This document shows positions 8,322-15,635 of a DNA stretch of 42,005 bases, one piece after another. A model generated the notes under the pieces. The model did not search any database. It had not been told where the DNA came from and saw only the letters and a program-made list of their open reading frames with translations. A program made the position numbers and the translations under genes. Origin of the DNA: Collinsella aerofaciens (GTDB lineage: Bacteria > Actinomycetota > Coriobacteriia > Coriobacteriales > Coriobacteriaceae); NCBI RefSeq assembly GCF_015546965.1, contig NZ_JADMUF010000015.1, forward strand, positions 1 through 42,005, written 5' to 3'. Positions within the stretch are counted from its first letter, which is position 1, and every line of letters begins with the position of its first letter.

Positions 8322-9542
8322 ATGGCAAATAAGAAAAAGAACTCCGAGGCCGCGCCGACGCCCGAGCAGCAGGCCCGCGCTGCCTCCAGCTCTCGCAAGA
8401 AGCAGCGCAAGACGTACGTGTCTAAGACAGTCAAGATCGTCCTGGTGGTCATCGGCGTGCTGGCGATGCTGCTTTCCGTCTCGGCGATGGCGTGCTCCGG
8501 CCTTATGTCGCAGGCCGAGGACACCTCGGGCTACAAGCTGACCGGCGGTGTTGCTGCAACTATCAACGGCACCAACCTCACCGAGGACACCGTGACCAAG
8601 CAGATCATGAGCATGCGCACGTCCTACGGCTACACCAAGGATAAGGATTGGGCGCAGTATCTGGTTGACAACGACCTCACGCCCAAGAAGTACCGCAAGC
8701 AACTCATCGACTCCTACACGCAGCAGATTCTGCTTCAACAGGCACAGAAGGAGAACGGCGTGACGGTGTCGGACGAGGAGGTCGAGAAGGCTTGGAAGGA
8801 CGCGTGCAAGAGCGCAGGCGGTGCCAAGGCCTTTAAGAAGACCCTCAAGACCTACGGCTATACCGAGGACACCTACAAGGACTCGCTCAAGGAGAGTCTG
8901 GCGCAACAGAAACTCAAGGATGCCGTCGCGCCCACGAGCAAGCCCAAGGACAGCGAGATTGTCGATTACATCAACGAGAACCTGTCCAGCTACAACGACG
9001 CCCGCCGCTCGTCGAACATCCTGATCAAGGTTGATTCCGACGCTTCCGACGAGGACAAGGCTGCCGCCAAGGCCAAGGCACAGGAGTGCCTGGACAAGAT
9101 CAACTCCGGTGAGCTGAGCTTTGAGGACGCCGTTGAGCAGTACTCCGAGGACACCGGTTCCAAGGAGAAGAAGGGCGATGTGGGCTGGGATAAGCTCACC
9201 ACTTTCGTCGACAGCTACCAGACGGCGCTCGAGGGGCTCAACAGGGGCGACGTGAGCGAAGTCGTCGAGTCGACCTATGGCTACCACATCATCAAGTGCA
9301 CCGACTACTTCCATGTCGATAATCAGGTGGACGACATTAAGCAGGTGCCCAAGGCCATTAAGAAGTACGTCTCCAACGTGGTGAAGACGCAGGCGGCCAG
9401 CACCGCATACAGCGAGTGGCTGGAGCAGTACAAGAAGGACGCCGACATCACCGTCAACCCCATGCCCAAGGACGTGCCCTATAACGTGAGCCTGAAGGGC
9501 GTCACCAAGAGCTCGACCGACGATTCGTCGACGACTGAGTAA
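8322..9542 (+). CDS. PrsA/SurA-like peptidyl-prolyl isomerase
   Basis: Membrane-tethered extracytoplasmic foldase, 406 aa. A Lys/Arg-rich cytoplasmic head (1-36) is followed by one hydrophobic segment (about 37-57), a SurA-N-like helical domain (about 76-210), a parvulin rotamase domain (about 226-328; SSNILIKV at its start, STYGYHIIK at its end), and a Ser/Thr/Asp-rich tail. A cysteine (Cys58) ends the hydrophobic stretch, but SAMAC is a poor lipobox, so an uncleaved anchor is as likely as a lipoprotein. Family members help fold secreted proteins; the large surface proteins here are possible clients (inference). A GC-rich hairpin without a T-run (about 9546-9572) separates it from the next gene. 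Confidence 0.88.
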   Translation: MANKKKNSEAAPTPEQQARAASSSRKKQRKTYVSKTVKIVLVVIGVLAMLLSVSAMACSGLMSQAEDTSGYKLTGGVAATINGTNLTEDTVTKQIMSMRTSYGYTKDKDWAQYLVDNDLTPKKYRKQLIDSYTQQILLQQAQKENGVTVSDEEVEKAWKDACKSAGGAKAFKKTLKTYGYTEDTYKDSLKESLAQQKLKDAVAPTSKPKDSEIVDYINENLSSYNDARRSSNILIKVDSDASDEDKAAAKAKAQECLDKINSGELSFEDAVEQYSEDTGSKEKKGDVGWDKLTTFVDSYQTALEGLNRGDVSEVVESTYGYHIIKCTDYFHVDNQVDDIKQVPKAIKKYVSNVVKTQAASTAYSEWLEQYKKDADITVNPMPKDVPYNVSLKGVTKSSTDDSSTTE

Positions 9543-9596
9543 TCATGGGGCGGTGCTCGCGCGAGTGCCGCCCACGCTATCAGAGAGGATTTGCAG

Positions 9597-10040
9597 ATGA
9601 CCAACGAAGAGCTGCAGAAGGAAATGATCGCGGCCATGAAGGCCAAGGACAAGGTTCGCCTGTCCATCATTCGCCAGGTCAAGGCCGAGGTGAAGAATAT
9701 CGAGGTTAACGAGCGCCGCGATGTGACCGAGGAAGACGTCAACAGCATGATCAAGCGTCTGATCAAGCAGACGAGCGAGACGTTGGAGATGTCCATCAAG
9801 GCCGGCACCGACCAGGAGCGTACCGACAACCTGACCGAGCAGGTCAAGATTCTGGAGAGCCTGCTGCCCGCACAGGTTTCGGGCGAGGAGCTCGAGGCCC
9901 TGATCGAGCAGGTTATCGCCGAGCTGGGCGCTACTTCCAAGAAGCAGATGGGCCAGGTCATGGGAGCACTCGGCAAGGCCACCGGCGGCAACTTCGATAA
10001 GCCGGCCGCGGCAAAGATCGTCGGAGCAAAGCTGTCTTAA
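9597..10040 (+). CDS. GatB/YqeY domain protein
   Basis: 147-aa protein of the YqeY family, related to the C-terminal helical domain of the amidotransferase subunit GatB. Family knowledge suggests tRNA binding, but the cellular role is not established. The ATG at 9597 is preferred over an in-frame TTG at 9591 because GAGAGG at 9583-9588 is spaced 8 nt from the ATG. The protein is rich in Lys and Glu and largely helical, with the typical LESLLPAQ and KKQMGQVMGAL segments. An intrinsic terminator follows, so it ends a unit that may start at the foldase gene. Confidence 0.88.
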   Translation: MTNEELQKEMIAAMKAKDKVRLSIIRQVKAEVKNIEVNERRDVTEEDVNSMIKRLIKQTSETLEMSIKAGTDQERTDNLTEQVKILESLLPAQVSGEELEALIEQVIAELGATSKKQMGQVMGALGKATGGNFDKPAAAKIVGAKLS

Positions 10041-10069
10041 GGGCTGACCGACACATAGCCGATGCTGAG

Positions 10070-10100
10070 GGGCGTGACCATTGCGGTCGCGCCCTTTTTT
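10070..10100 (+). terminator. Intrinsic terminator after yqeY-like gene
   Basis: GGGCGTGACC (10070-10079) pairs with GGTCGCGCCC (10085-10094), with one G-U pair and a 5-nt loop, followed directly by six T. Confidence 0.9.
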
Positions 10101-10142
10101 GTCGGCCGATGAAGGGCGCCTCCCCTGGCTGGTCATTGGGCG

Positions 10143-10209
10143 CTCATTGGGGACAGGCTTAAATGAGTGCCCAATGAGCAGGTACTCATTTAAGCCTGTC
10201 CCCAATGAG
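10143..10209. repeat. 26-bp perfect palindrome with GGGGACAGGC
   Basis: Arms 10143-10168 and 10184-10209 are perfect over 26 nt with a 15-nt loop. Each arm contains GGGGACAGGCTTAAATGAGT or its complement. No T-run follows. It lies between the yqeY-like terminator and the ABC transporter promoter. Confidence 0.85.
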
Positions 10210-10274
10210 TGGGTGGAAGGTTGCGGGTTCTTTACGGTGATGTAGTGTGGGCTGCGGAAACGTGATTCTTTCCG

Positions 10275-10280
10275 TACAAT
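10275..10280 (+). promoter_or_regulatory. Candidate -10 box of the ABC transporter operon
   Basis: TACAAT lies 35 nt upstream of the ATPase start codon. The same hexamer precedes several other genes here (17073, 31458, 38312, 41646), which supports it as the local -10. The -35 is weak. Confidence 0.45.
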
Positions 10281-10315
10281 AGTGCAATTCGTGTAAGCGC
10301 AGGAAAGGGACATTC

Positions 10316-11047
10316 ATGGCAGACATGATCGAGATCAAGCATCTCAACAAGTACTTTGGCGACCTGCATGTGCTCAAAGATATCAACCTCACCGTCAAGC
10401 GCGGCGAGAAGCTCGTAATGATCGGGCCTTCCGGCTCGGGTAAGTCGACGCTCATCCGTTGCGTCGATTATCTTGAGGAGCCCACGTCGGGCGAGGTCGT
10501 CATCGACGGTACGCCGCTCACCAAAAAGAATCACCTGGAGATGGCTCGCAAGTACAGCTCCATGGTGTTTCAGCAGTTCAACCTGTATCCCAACATGACG
10601 GTGCTGGGCAACCTGACGCTCGCGCCCATCAAGCTGCAAAAGAAGAGCAAGGAGGAGGCGACCGAGATCGCCATCGCCGCGCTCAAGCGCGTCGGCATGG
10701 CGCATAAGGCCGGCGAGTATCCGCAGAATCTCTCGGGCGGTCAGCAGCAGCGCATCGCCATCGCCCGTGCCCTGTGCACCAAGCAGCCCATCATTCTGTT
10801 TGACGAGCCGACCTCGGCGCTCGACCCCGAGATGGTCCAGGAGGTTCTGGACGTTATGATTGAGCTCGCGCAGGAGGACATCACCATGATCTGCGTGACG
10901 CACGAGATGGGCTTTGCGCGTCAGGTGGCCGACCGCGTCATCTTTATGGAGGACGGCCGCATTCTGGAGGAGGGCACGCCCGAGCACTTCTTCGATAACC
11001 CCGAGAACCCGCGCTGTCGTGAGTTCCTGTCCAAGATTTTGCACTAG
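10316..11047 (+). CDS. Polar amino-acid ABC transporter ATPase (GlnQ-like)
   Basis: 243-aa ATP-binding subunit that would power the two permeases encoded downstream. Walker [10 protein letters not shown] is at 37-45, the Q-loop in VFQQFNLYP at about 84-92, the signature LSGGQQQ at 139-145 and Walker [12 protein letters not shown] at 160-170; the H-loop histidine is in CVTHEMGFA. The whole chain matches the GlnQ/HisP/ArtP group for polar amino acids. The substrate cannot be told from sequence. AAAGGGA precedes the ATG. The binding protein starts 9 nt after the stop, so the four genes to 13345 form an operon. Confidence 0.94.
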   Translation: MADMIEIKHLNKYFGDLHVLKDINLTVKRGEKLVMIGPSGSGKSTLIRCVDYLEEPTSGEVVIDGTPLTKKNHLEMARKYSSMVFQQFNLYPNMTVLGNLTLAPIKLQKKSKEEATEIAIAALKRVGMAHKAGEYPQNLSGGQQQRIAIARALCTKQPIILFDEPTSALDPEMVQEVLDVMIELAQEDITMICVTHEMGFARQVADRVIFMEDGRILEEGTPEHFFDNPENPRCREFLSKILH

Positions 11048-11055
11048 GCGCGGTG

Positions 11056-11931
11056 ATGGACATGACGGATATGACGAGGGCGGCCGTATCGCGCCGTCAC
11101 TTTTTGCAGCTGGCTGGCGCCGGCATGCTTGCGCTGACGGGGACCGCGCTTGTCGGTTGCGGCCACTCCACCAGCGGCGAGGGCTCCGACAAGGGGTCCA
11201 AGCTTGCGGCCATCAAGTCGCGTGGCCATCTGAATGCCGGCGTTAAGAAGGACGTTCCCGGCTACGGCTATTACGACACCGCCAAGGGTCGCTTTGAGGG
11301 CATGGAAGTCGATTTGTGCTATCAGATCGCCGCTGCCGTCTTTGGCGTGAGCTACAAGGAGGCCCGTGCCCAGGAGCTTGTCGAGTTTACCGACGTAACG
11401 CCCAAGACGCGCGGCCCGCTGATCGATAACGGTCAACTTGACGTAGTCGCGGCGACCTACACCATCACCGACGAGCGCAAGAAGAGCTGGGATTTCTCGA
11501 CACCGTACCGCACCGACTACGTGGGACTCATGGTCAAGAAGCGTTCGGGCTTTACCTCGATTGAGGACCTGGACGGCAAGGTCATCGGCGTGAGCCAGGG
11601 TGCTACCACGCAGGGCCTGATCGAGCAGATGATCAAGGACAACGGCTTTAGCTGCAAGCCCGAGTTTAGGGCCTTTAGCGGCTACCCCATCATCAAGAGT
11701 TCGCTCGACGCCGGCAATATCGACGTCTTTGCCATGGACCGCTCCACGCTGGCCGGTTACATGAACGAGACCGTTGAGTTGCTGCAGCCCGAGGTTAAGT
11801 TTGGCGAGCAGGGCTACGGCGTGGCGACCAAGAAGGGCTGCGACCTTTCGGCCGTGGTCGATCAGGTGATTTGCGATCGCCTGGCCGACGGCTGGCTCGA
11901 CCAAGAGGTCAAGACCTGGGGTCTTGTATAG
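11056..11931 (+). CDS. Amino-acid ABC transporter substrate-binding lipoprotein with Tat-type signal
   Basis: 291-aa family 3 extracellular solute-binding protein. The signal region contains SRRHFLQLAG, a twin-arginine motif (Arg13-Arg14), followed by a hydrophobic stretch and the lipobox LVGC with Cys35. This predicts export by Tat and lipid anchoring outside the membrane. The mature domain has the usual LNAGVKKDVPGYG, FEGMEVDLC, and IDNGQLDVVAATYTITDER segments of polar amino-acid binders. An in-frame GTG at 11053 and ATG codons at 11056 and 11062 are all possible; there is only a weak ribosome-binding site, which suggests coupling to the ATPase gene just upstream. Confidence 0.92.
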   Translation: MDMTDMTRAAVSRRHFLQLAGAGMLALTGTALVGCGHSTSGEGSDKGSKLAAIKSRGHLNAGVKKDVPGYGYYDTAKGRFEGMEVDLCYQIAAAVFGVSYKEARAQELVEFTDVTPKTRGPLIDNGQLDVVAATYTITDERKKSWDFSTPYRTDYVGLMVKKRSGFTSIEDLDGKVIGVSQGATTQGLIEQMIKDNGFSCKPEFRAFSGYPIIKSSLDAGNIDVFAMDRSTLAGYMNETVELLQPEVKFGEQGYGVATKKGCDLSAVVDQVICDRLADGWLDQEVKTWGLV

Positions 11932-11956
11932 GCGCATCGTCCAAGGAAGGAATCAA

Positions 11957-12703
11957 ATGCTCGAAGGATTATTTGACGCCGACCGTTGGTCGACGACATT
12001 TCAAAACATGGGGCCCTTCTGGGAGGGCTTTGGCGTGACGCTGCAGGTGGTCGTTGCCGGCCTGCTGCTGTCGCTGGTGCTGGGCACGCTGCTGGGCGTG
12101 TTCTCTACCACTCGTTCGCGCGTGCTGCGCGCCATAAGCCGCGTGTACGTGGAGTTTTACCAGAACACCCCGCTGCCCGTGCAGGTGCTCTTTATGTACA
12201 TGGCGGGCCCGCAGTTTTTGCAGGCCATAACCGGTGCCGACCAGCCGGTGCGCATCGCGCCGTTCGTGCTGGGCTTTTTGGGCGTGGGCCTGTATCACGC
12301 GGCCTACATCTCCGAGGTTATCCGCACCGGCATCGAGGCCGTTCCGCGCGGTCAGATGGAGGCGGCCCAGAGCCAGGGCTTCACCCGTGCGCAGGCGTAC
12401 TGGTACATCGTGCTGCCCCAGACATTTAAGATCATTCTGCCGCCGCTGTGTAACCAGGCGCTCAACCTGGTCAAGAACACGTCGGTGCTGGCGCTTGTGG
12501 CCGGCGGTGACCTTATGTACCGTTCCGACAACTTTGTGAGCCTGTACGGTTACCTGCAGGGATACATCGTCTGCTGCCTTATGTACTTCATCATCTGCTT
12601 TCCGCTCGCCATGCTGGTGCAGTGGCTCGAGCGCCGCTCCAAGGAGCGTCCGCGCGGCGTGAGCCTGGCCGAGCTGGGGCTCGACAACGTAGAGGAGGCC
12701 TAG
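11957..12703 (+). CDS. Amino-acid ABC transporter permease 1
   Basis: 248-aa integral membrane subunit of the HisM/GlnP type. About five hydrophobic segments are visible, beginning GVTLQVVVAGLLLSLVLG. The cytoplasmic coupling (EAA) loop is AVPRGQMEAAQSQGFT, which docks to the ATPase. The ATG at 11957 has AAGGAAGGA 5 nt upstream; a further in-frame TTG at 11924 would overlap the binding-protein gene and lacks such a site. The next permease starts 3 nt after the stop. Confidence 0.94.
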   Translation: MLEGLFDADRWSTTFQNMGPFWEGFGVTLQVVVAGLLLSLVLGTLLGVFSTTRSRVLRAISRVYVEFYQNTPLPVQVLFMYMAGPQFLQAITGADQPVRIAPFVLGFLGVGLYHAAYISEVIRTGIEAVPRGQMEAAQSQGFTRAQAYWYIVLPQTFKIILPPLCNQALNLVKNTSVLALVAGGDLMYRSDNFVSLYGYLQGYIVCCLMYFIICFPLAMLVQWLERRSKERPRGVSLAELGLDNVEEA

Positions 12704-12706
12704 CGC

Positions 12707-13345
12707 ATGGAAATCTTCAACGCGACCAACCTGCTCTACATTTGGGGCGGCTTTGTTAAGACAATCGAGATCTCGGCGCTGTCGATCTTTTTCTCGCTCA
12801 TCTTGGGCACGGTGCTGGCGCTCGTTAAGAGCTATGCGCCCCGCCCGTTCCGTATTTTGGTAAGCGCCTATATCGAGCTGTTCCGCTGCACGCCAAACCT
12901 GCTGTGGATCCTGTTTATCTACTTTACGGTGCAGGGTTTGGACATTGTGATTTCGACCATCGCCTTTACGCTGTTTACCAGCGCTGTTATGGCCGAGATT
13001 GTGCGCGGCGGCCTCAACTCGATTCCACGCGGCCAGTTTGAGGCAGCGCAGAGCCAGGGCTTTGGCTTCTTTGCCACCATGCGCTACATCATTCTGCCGC
13101 AGACGTTTAAGACGATCATTCCGGCGCTGTTTAGCCAGTGCACGACCGTCATCAAGGACAGCTCGTATCTTTCGGGCATTAACGTGGCCGAGCTCATGTA
13201 CACGGCAAACGTCGTGATGGCCCATGCGATCGACCTGTCGCAGGTGCTTATGCTCTACGGCCTGGTATTTGCGATGTACTTTGTGCTCAACTTTGGTATC
13301 TCGCTGCTGGTCCGAGCATATCAGCGCCGTATTGTGGCAGCGTAG
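12707..13345 (+). CDS. Amino-acid ABC transporter permease 2
   Basis: 212-aa second permease of the heterodimeric channel, with the same fold as its neighbour. The EAA loop reads SIPRGQFEAAQSQGFG, and the segment LWILFIYFTV belongs to the conserved core. Translation is probably coupled because only 3 nt separate it from permease 1. Its TAG stop overlaps the left arm of a 108-bp imperfect palindrome (13345-13452). Confidence 0.94.
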   Translation: MEIFNATNLLYIWGGFVKTIEISALSIFFSLILGTVLALVKSYAPRPFRILVSAYIELFRCTPNLLWILFIYFTVQGLDIVISTIAFTLFTSAVMAEIVRGGLNSIPRGQFEAAQSQGFGFFATMRYIILPQTFKTIIPALFSQCTTVIKDSSYLSGINVAELMYTANVVMAHAIDLSQVLMLYGLVFAMYFVLNFGISLLVRAYQRRIVAA

Positions 13346-13452
13346 TCCTGCTTCCCCAAGCACGGCACCTTGCCCCTCAATCGTCGCTTGCGTACATTTA
13401 GTACGCGGCGCTCCTCTTTCGGGACAATCTGCCGCACTTGGGAAACCAGGAC
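13345..13452. repeat. 108-bp nested imperfect palindrome
   Basis: Outer arms 13345-13366 and 13431-13452 match at about 18 of 22 positions. At the centre, GCGTAC-ATTTA-GTACGC (13390-13406) forms a perfect small hairpin. The outer arm begins on the last base of the permease stop codon. No strong T-run follows. It is either a structured 3' end of the transporter mRNA or a palindromic mobile repeat. Confidence 0.65.
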
Positions 13453-13516
13453 GGTCGTAAGTGACAAAATGAGAAACGAGGACAGCCTTTTTTTCATTTG
13501 TTAGAAAGGAATCGCG

Positions 13517-14140
13517 ATGAGCGATCTGGAGAACAAGAAGAATCCTGTGGTCATTACCATCGCGCGCGACTTTGGCGCCGAGGGCCACGAGATTGGTCGT
13601 ATCCTCGCCGATGAGCTGGGGATTCCGCTGTACGATAACGAGCTGCTGGTGCGTGCTTCGCTGCGCGCGGGCGAGTCGCTCGACAAGATGGCCGCCTACG
13701 ACGAGCGCCTGGCCGTGGAGAACATGGCGTTTCTGCCCGACCGCTACGATGCGCGTTCGTACTCGGACAAGTTGTTCCAAAAGATGAGCCAGGTGATTTT
13801 GGATCTGGGTGAGACCGAGAGCTGCATTATCGAAGGCCGTCTGTCGGATTACCTGCTGCGCAACAATCCTAACCACATTGCCGTGTTGGTGACCGCTCCC
13901 TTTGAGGACCGCGTCGAGATCGTGCGCAAGAAGCGCGGCCTCAACAAAAAGAAGGGCGCCAAGCTGGTCAAGCAGCAGCAGAAGGCGCGCGAGGCATTTT
14001 ACAAGCGTTACAGTGCCGGAAAGTGGAAGATGACGAGCGGTAAAGACATCGTCGTCAACCGCGCCAAGCTGGGCCGCGAGGGTTGCAAAGACGTTATTGC
14101 CGCCGCCTACCGCTACAAAGTAGCGCAGCTCGAAGGCTAA
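13517..14140 (+). CDS. Cytidylate kinase-like family protein
   Basis: 207-aa P-loop-type protein of the cytidylate-kinase-like family (AAK/Cytidylate_kin2). The N-terminal strand VVITIARDFGAEGHEIG replaces the classical Walker A, as is usual for this family. SCIIEGRLSDYLL and the basic RKKRGLNKKKGAKLVKQQQ stretch follow. Family members are common in anaerobes beside membrane or signalling genes, and their substrate is unknown; true CMP kinase activity should not be assumed. GAAAGGA precedes the ATG by 6 nt. A GTGGTGG-stem hairpin follows the stop. Confidence 0.8.
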   Translation: MSDLENKKNPVVITIARDFGAEGHEIGRILADELGIPLYDNELLVRASLRAGESLDKMAAYDERLAVENMAFLPDRYDARSYSDKLFQKMSQVILDLGETESCIIEGRLSDYLLRNNPNHIAVLVTAPFEDRVEIVRKKRGLNKKKGAKLVKQQQKAREAFYKRYSAGKWKMTSGKDIVVNRAKLGREGCKDVIAAAYRYKVAQLEG

Positions 14141-14146
14141 CCGACC

Positions 14147-14197
14147 AAAAACCACCACGAAGGGGACACAGGCACCTTCGTGGTGGTTTTTGTTTTA
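14147..14197 (+). terminator. GTGGTGG-stem hairpin 1 (terminator / repeat)
   Basis: A perfect 17-bp stem (14147-14163 with 14175-14191) has GGGGACACAGGCACC at its apex and runs into TTTTTGTTTTA. It is a strong intrinsic terminator for the kinase-like gene. It is nearly identical to the hairpin at 15588-15635. Confidence 0.88.
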
Positions 14198-14234
14198 GGC
14201 AGAGAAAGTCAACTGGTTCTGCCGGGGCCAATCG

Positions 14235-14336
14235 CTCAAAGAACTCAAGGATGCTCAAAAAAATCAAAGATACTCAAAATACTTAAAGATTGTAGGGGCA
14301 TAATTAAGTTGTATGAGTTCAAGGATGAGTTCAAGG
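14235..14336 (+). repeat. Phased CTCAA array and direct repeat in ATPase leader
   Basis: CTCAA or close variants occur at 14235, 14244, 14254, 14263, 14273 and 14282, spaced 9, 10, 9, 10 and 9 nt. A 12-nt direct repeat GAGTTCAAGGAT / GAGTTCAAGGGA follows (14315-14338) and includes the ribosome-binding site. A CATAAT at 14299-14304 may be a -10 box. The leader is clearly more AT-rich than its surroundings. Confidence 0.6.
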
Positions 14337-14344
14337 GAGGCTTT

Positions 14345-15460
14345 ATGGCGGCACCGACGGCGTACAGGCAGGCAAATCCATTCACTCCGATGTTCGGACG
14401 TGTGCCGGCGTATATGGCCGGCCGTGAGCAAATCATCGATGATATGGTGCTGGCGTTTGAAAATGACGATTCCGATCCCAATCTTTGCTCGGTTTTCTAT
14501 GGTGCGCGTGGTACAGGTAAAACGGCGCTTTTGGCATATCTGTCGTACCGCGCCCAGCAAGAGGGCTGGATTACAGCGAATGTGACGGCCTCGGAGGGGA
14601 TGCTCGAAGACATTTTGCAGCGCCTCAACGAATCAGCTGCCCATCTGATCGAAAAGCCCGCTTCTAGGCGTGTGAACAGTGTCGGCATTGCCCCCGTAGG
14701 AAGCATGAGCTGGGAAAACATCGATATTGAATTTGAGGGCGCTAACTGGCGCACTAAGATGAACGCTTTGTTTGCTCAGCTTGAAGCGACTGACACTGGG
14801 GTGCTTATCGCCGTTGACGAAGTGGATGCATCGTTTGCGCAAATGACGGAGCTTGTTACTACCTACCAGCACTTTGTAAGCGAGAATAAAAAGGTAGCTT
14901 TGCTTATGGCGGGGCTGCCGTTTCGCGTGCTGGCGTTGCTGACGGGGAAATCGACATCGTTTCTTCGTCGTGCGGCTCAACATTCACTGGGATCAATTTC
15001 ACCGACTGAGGTAAAAGAAGCGTTTCGACTAACGATTGAGGACGGCGGCAAGACGATTTCCGATGAGGCGATCGACCTCGCTGCCAAGGCGATCGATGGC
15101 TTTCCGTTTATGTTCCAGTTGGTGGGGTATCGGGCATGGAATGCTTCGCGCCAAGCCTCCGAGGTTTCTATTGAGGATGTCGAACGAGGCGCGAAACTTG
15201 CGCAAGAGGAGCTAGAATCGCGAGTTTTCGCTTCAACAGCGGCGGAACTTTCACGAGGGGACCTGTATTTTCTTCGTGCAATGAATCCGGTTGGGACGAC
15301 GACCAGGCAAGAGCTGGCAGCGAGGCTTAAGAAGAGTTCTGGTTCGATTTCAACGTATAAAAAGCGTCTGGTAGAGGCTGGGGTAATTGAAGAGCCTCTG
15401 CAAGGGCGTTTTGAGTTTGCATTGCCAGGCTTCGGCCGATATGTGGCATCGCTTTACTAG
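14345..15460 (+). CDS. AAA-type ATPase with C-terminal winged helix
   Basis: 371-aa P-loop ATPase similar to the archaeal-ATPase/AAA group. Walker A GARGTGKT is at 53-60 and Walker B VLIAVDEVD at 153-161. A sensor-like FRVLALLTGKST lies at about 197-208. The C-terminal 70 residues (RGDLYFLRAMN to the end) look like a winged helix-turn-helix, with SGSISTYKKRL as recognition helix and FALPGFGRY as wing. The ATG at 14345 has AAGGGAGG 6 nt upstream. Codon use is more AT-rich than in neighbours, and the leader contains phased repeats, which suggests later acquisition. Such ATPases often act in defence, plasmid or prophage contexts, but nothing adjacent confirms a partner. Confidence 0.8.
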   Translation: MAAPTAYRQANPFTPMFGRVPAYMAGREQIIDDMVLAFENDDSDPNLCSVFYGARGTGKTALLAYLSYRAQQEGWITANVTASEGMLEDILQRLNESAAHLIEKPASRRVNSVGIAPVGSMSWENIDIEFEGANWRTKMNALFAQLEATDTGVLIAVDEVDASFAQMTELVTTYQHFVSENKKVALLMAGLPFRVLALLTGKSTSFLRRAAQHSLGSISPTEVKEAFRLTIEDGGKTISDEAIDLAAKAIDGFPFMFQLVGYRAWNASRQASEVSIEDVERGAKLAQEELESRVFASTAAELSRGDLYFLRAMNPVGTTTRQELAARLKKSSGSISTYKKRLVEAGVIEEPLQGRFEFALPGFGRYVASLY

Positions 15461-15500
15461 AGGGTTGTTGCTGCGAAAGATCGCTTCGTGTTCCTTTACT

Positions 15501-15557
15501 GTCTCGATCTGTAACAATAAGCCTGCTTATAGGGGCCTATCTGTTACAGGCTGAGAC
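15501..15557. repeat. 57-bp palindromic element, copy E
   Basis: GTCTCGATCTGTAAC at 15501-15515 pairs with GTTACAGGCTGAGAC at 15543-15557 across a 27-nt spacer. Length and arms match the four copies at 19696, 19777, 26653 and 26733. It lies 31 nt before a GTGGTGG hairpin. Confidence 0.85.
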
Positions 15558-15587
15558 AAGCTGGCAGAGTGACCTTCTGCTCCGCTC

Positions 15588-15635
15588 AAACCACCACAAA
15601 GGGGACAGGCACCTTTGTGGTGGTTTTTGTTTTAG
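15588..15635 (+). terminator. GTGGTGG-stem hairpin 2 (terminator / repeat)
   Basis: AAACCACCACAAAGG (15588-15602) pairs perfectly with 15612-15626, with GGGACAGGCA at the apex, followed by TTTTTGTTTTA on the plus strand. It fits termination of the ATPase transcript. The end of the T-rich tail supplies the reverse complement of the LuxR-type gene's TAA stop (15632-15634). Confidence 0.85.

Noticed and set aside
11969-14158. A 729-codon minus-strand open frame across the permeases and the kinase-like gene
   Set aside because: The plus strand encodes clear permeases and a kinase-like protein with ribosome-binding sites; the antisense translation is low-complexity His/Arg/Gln-rich.
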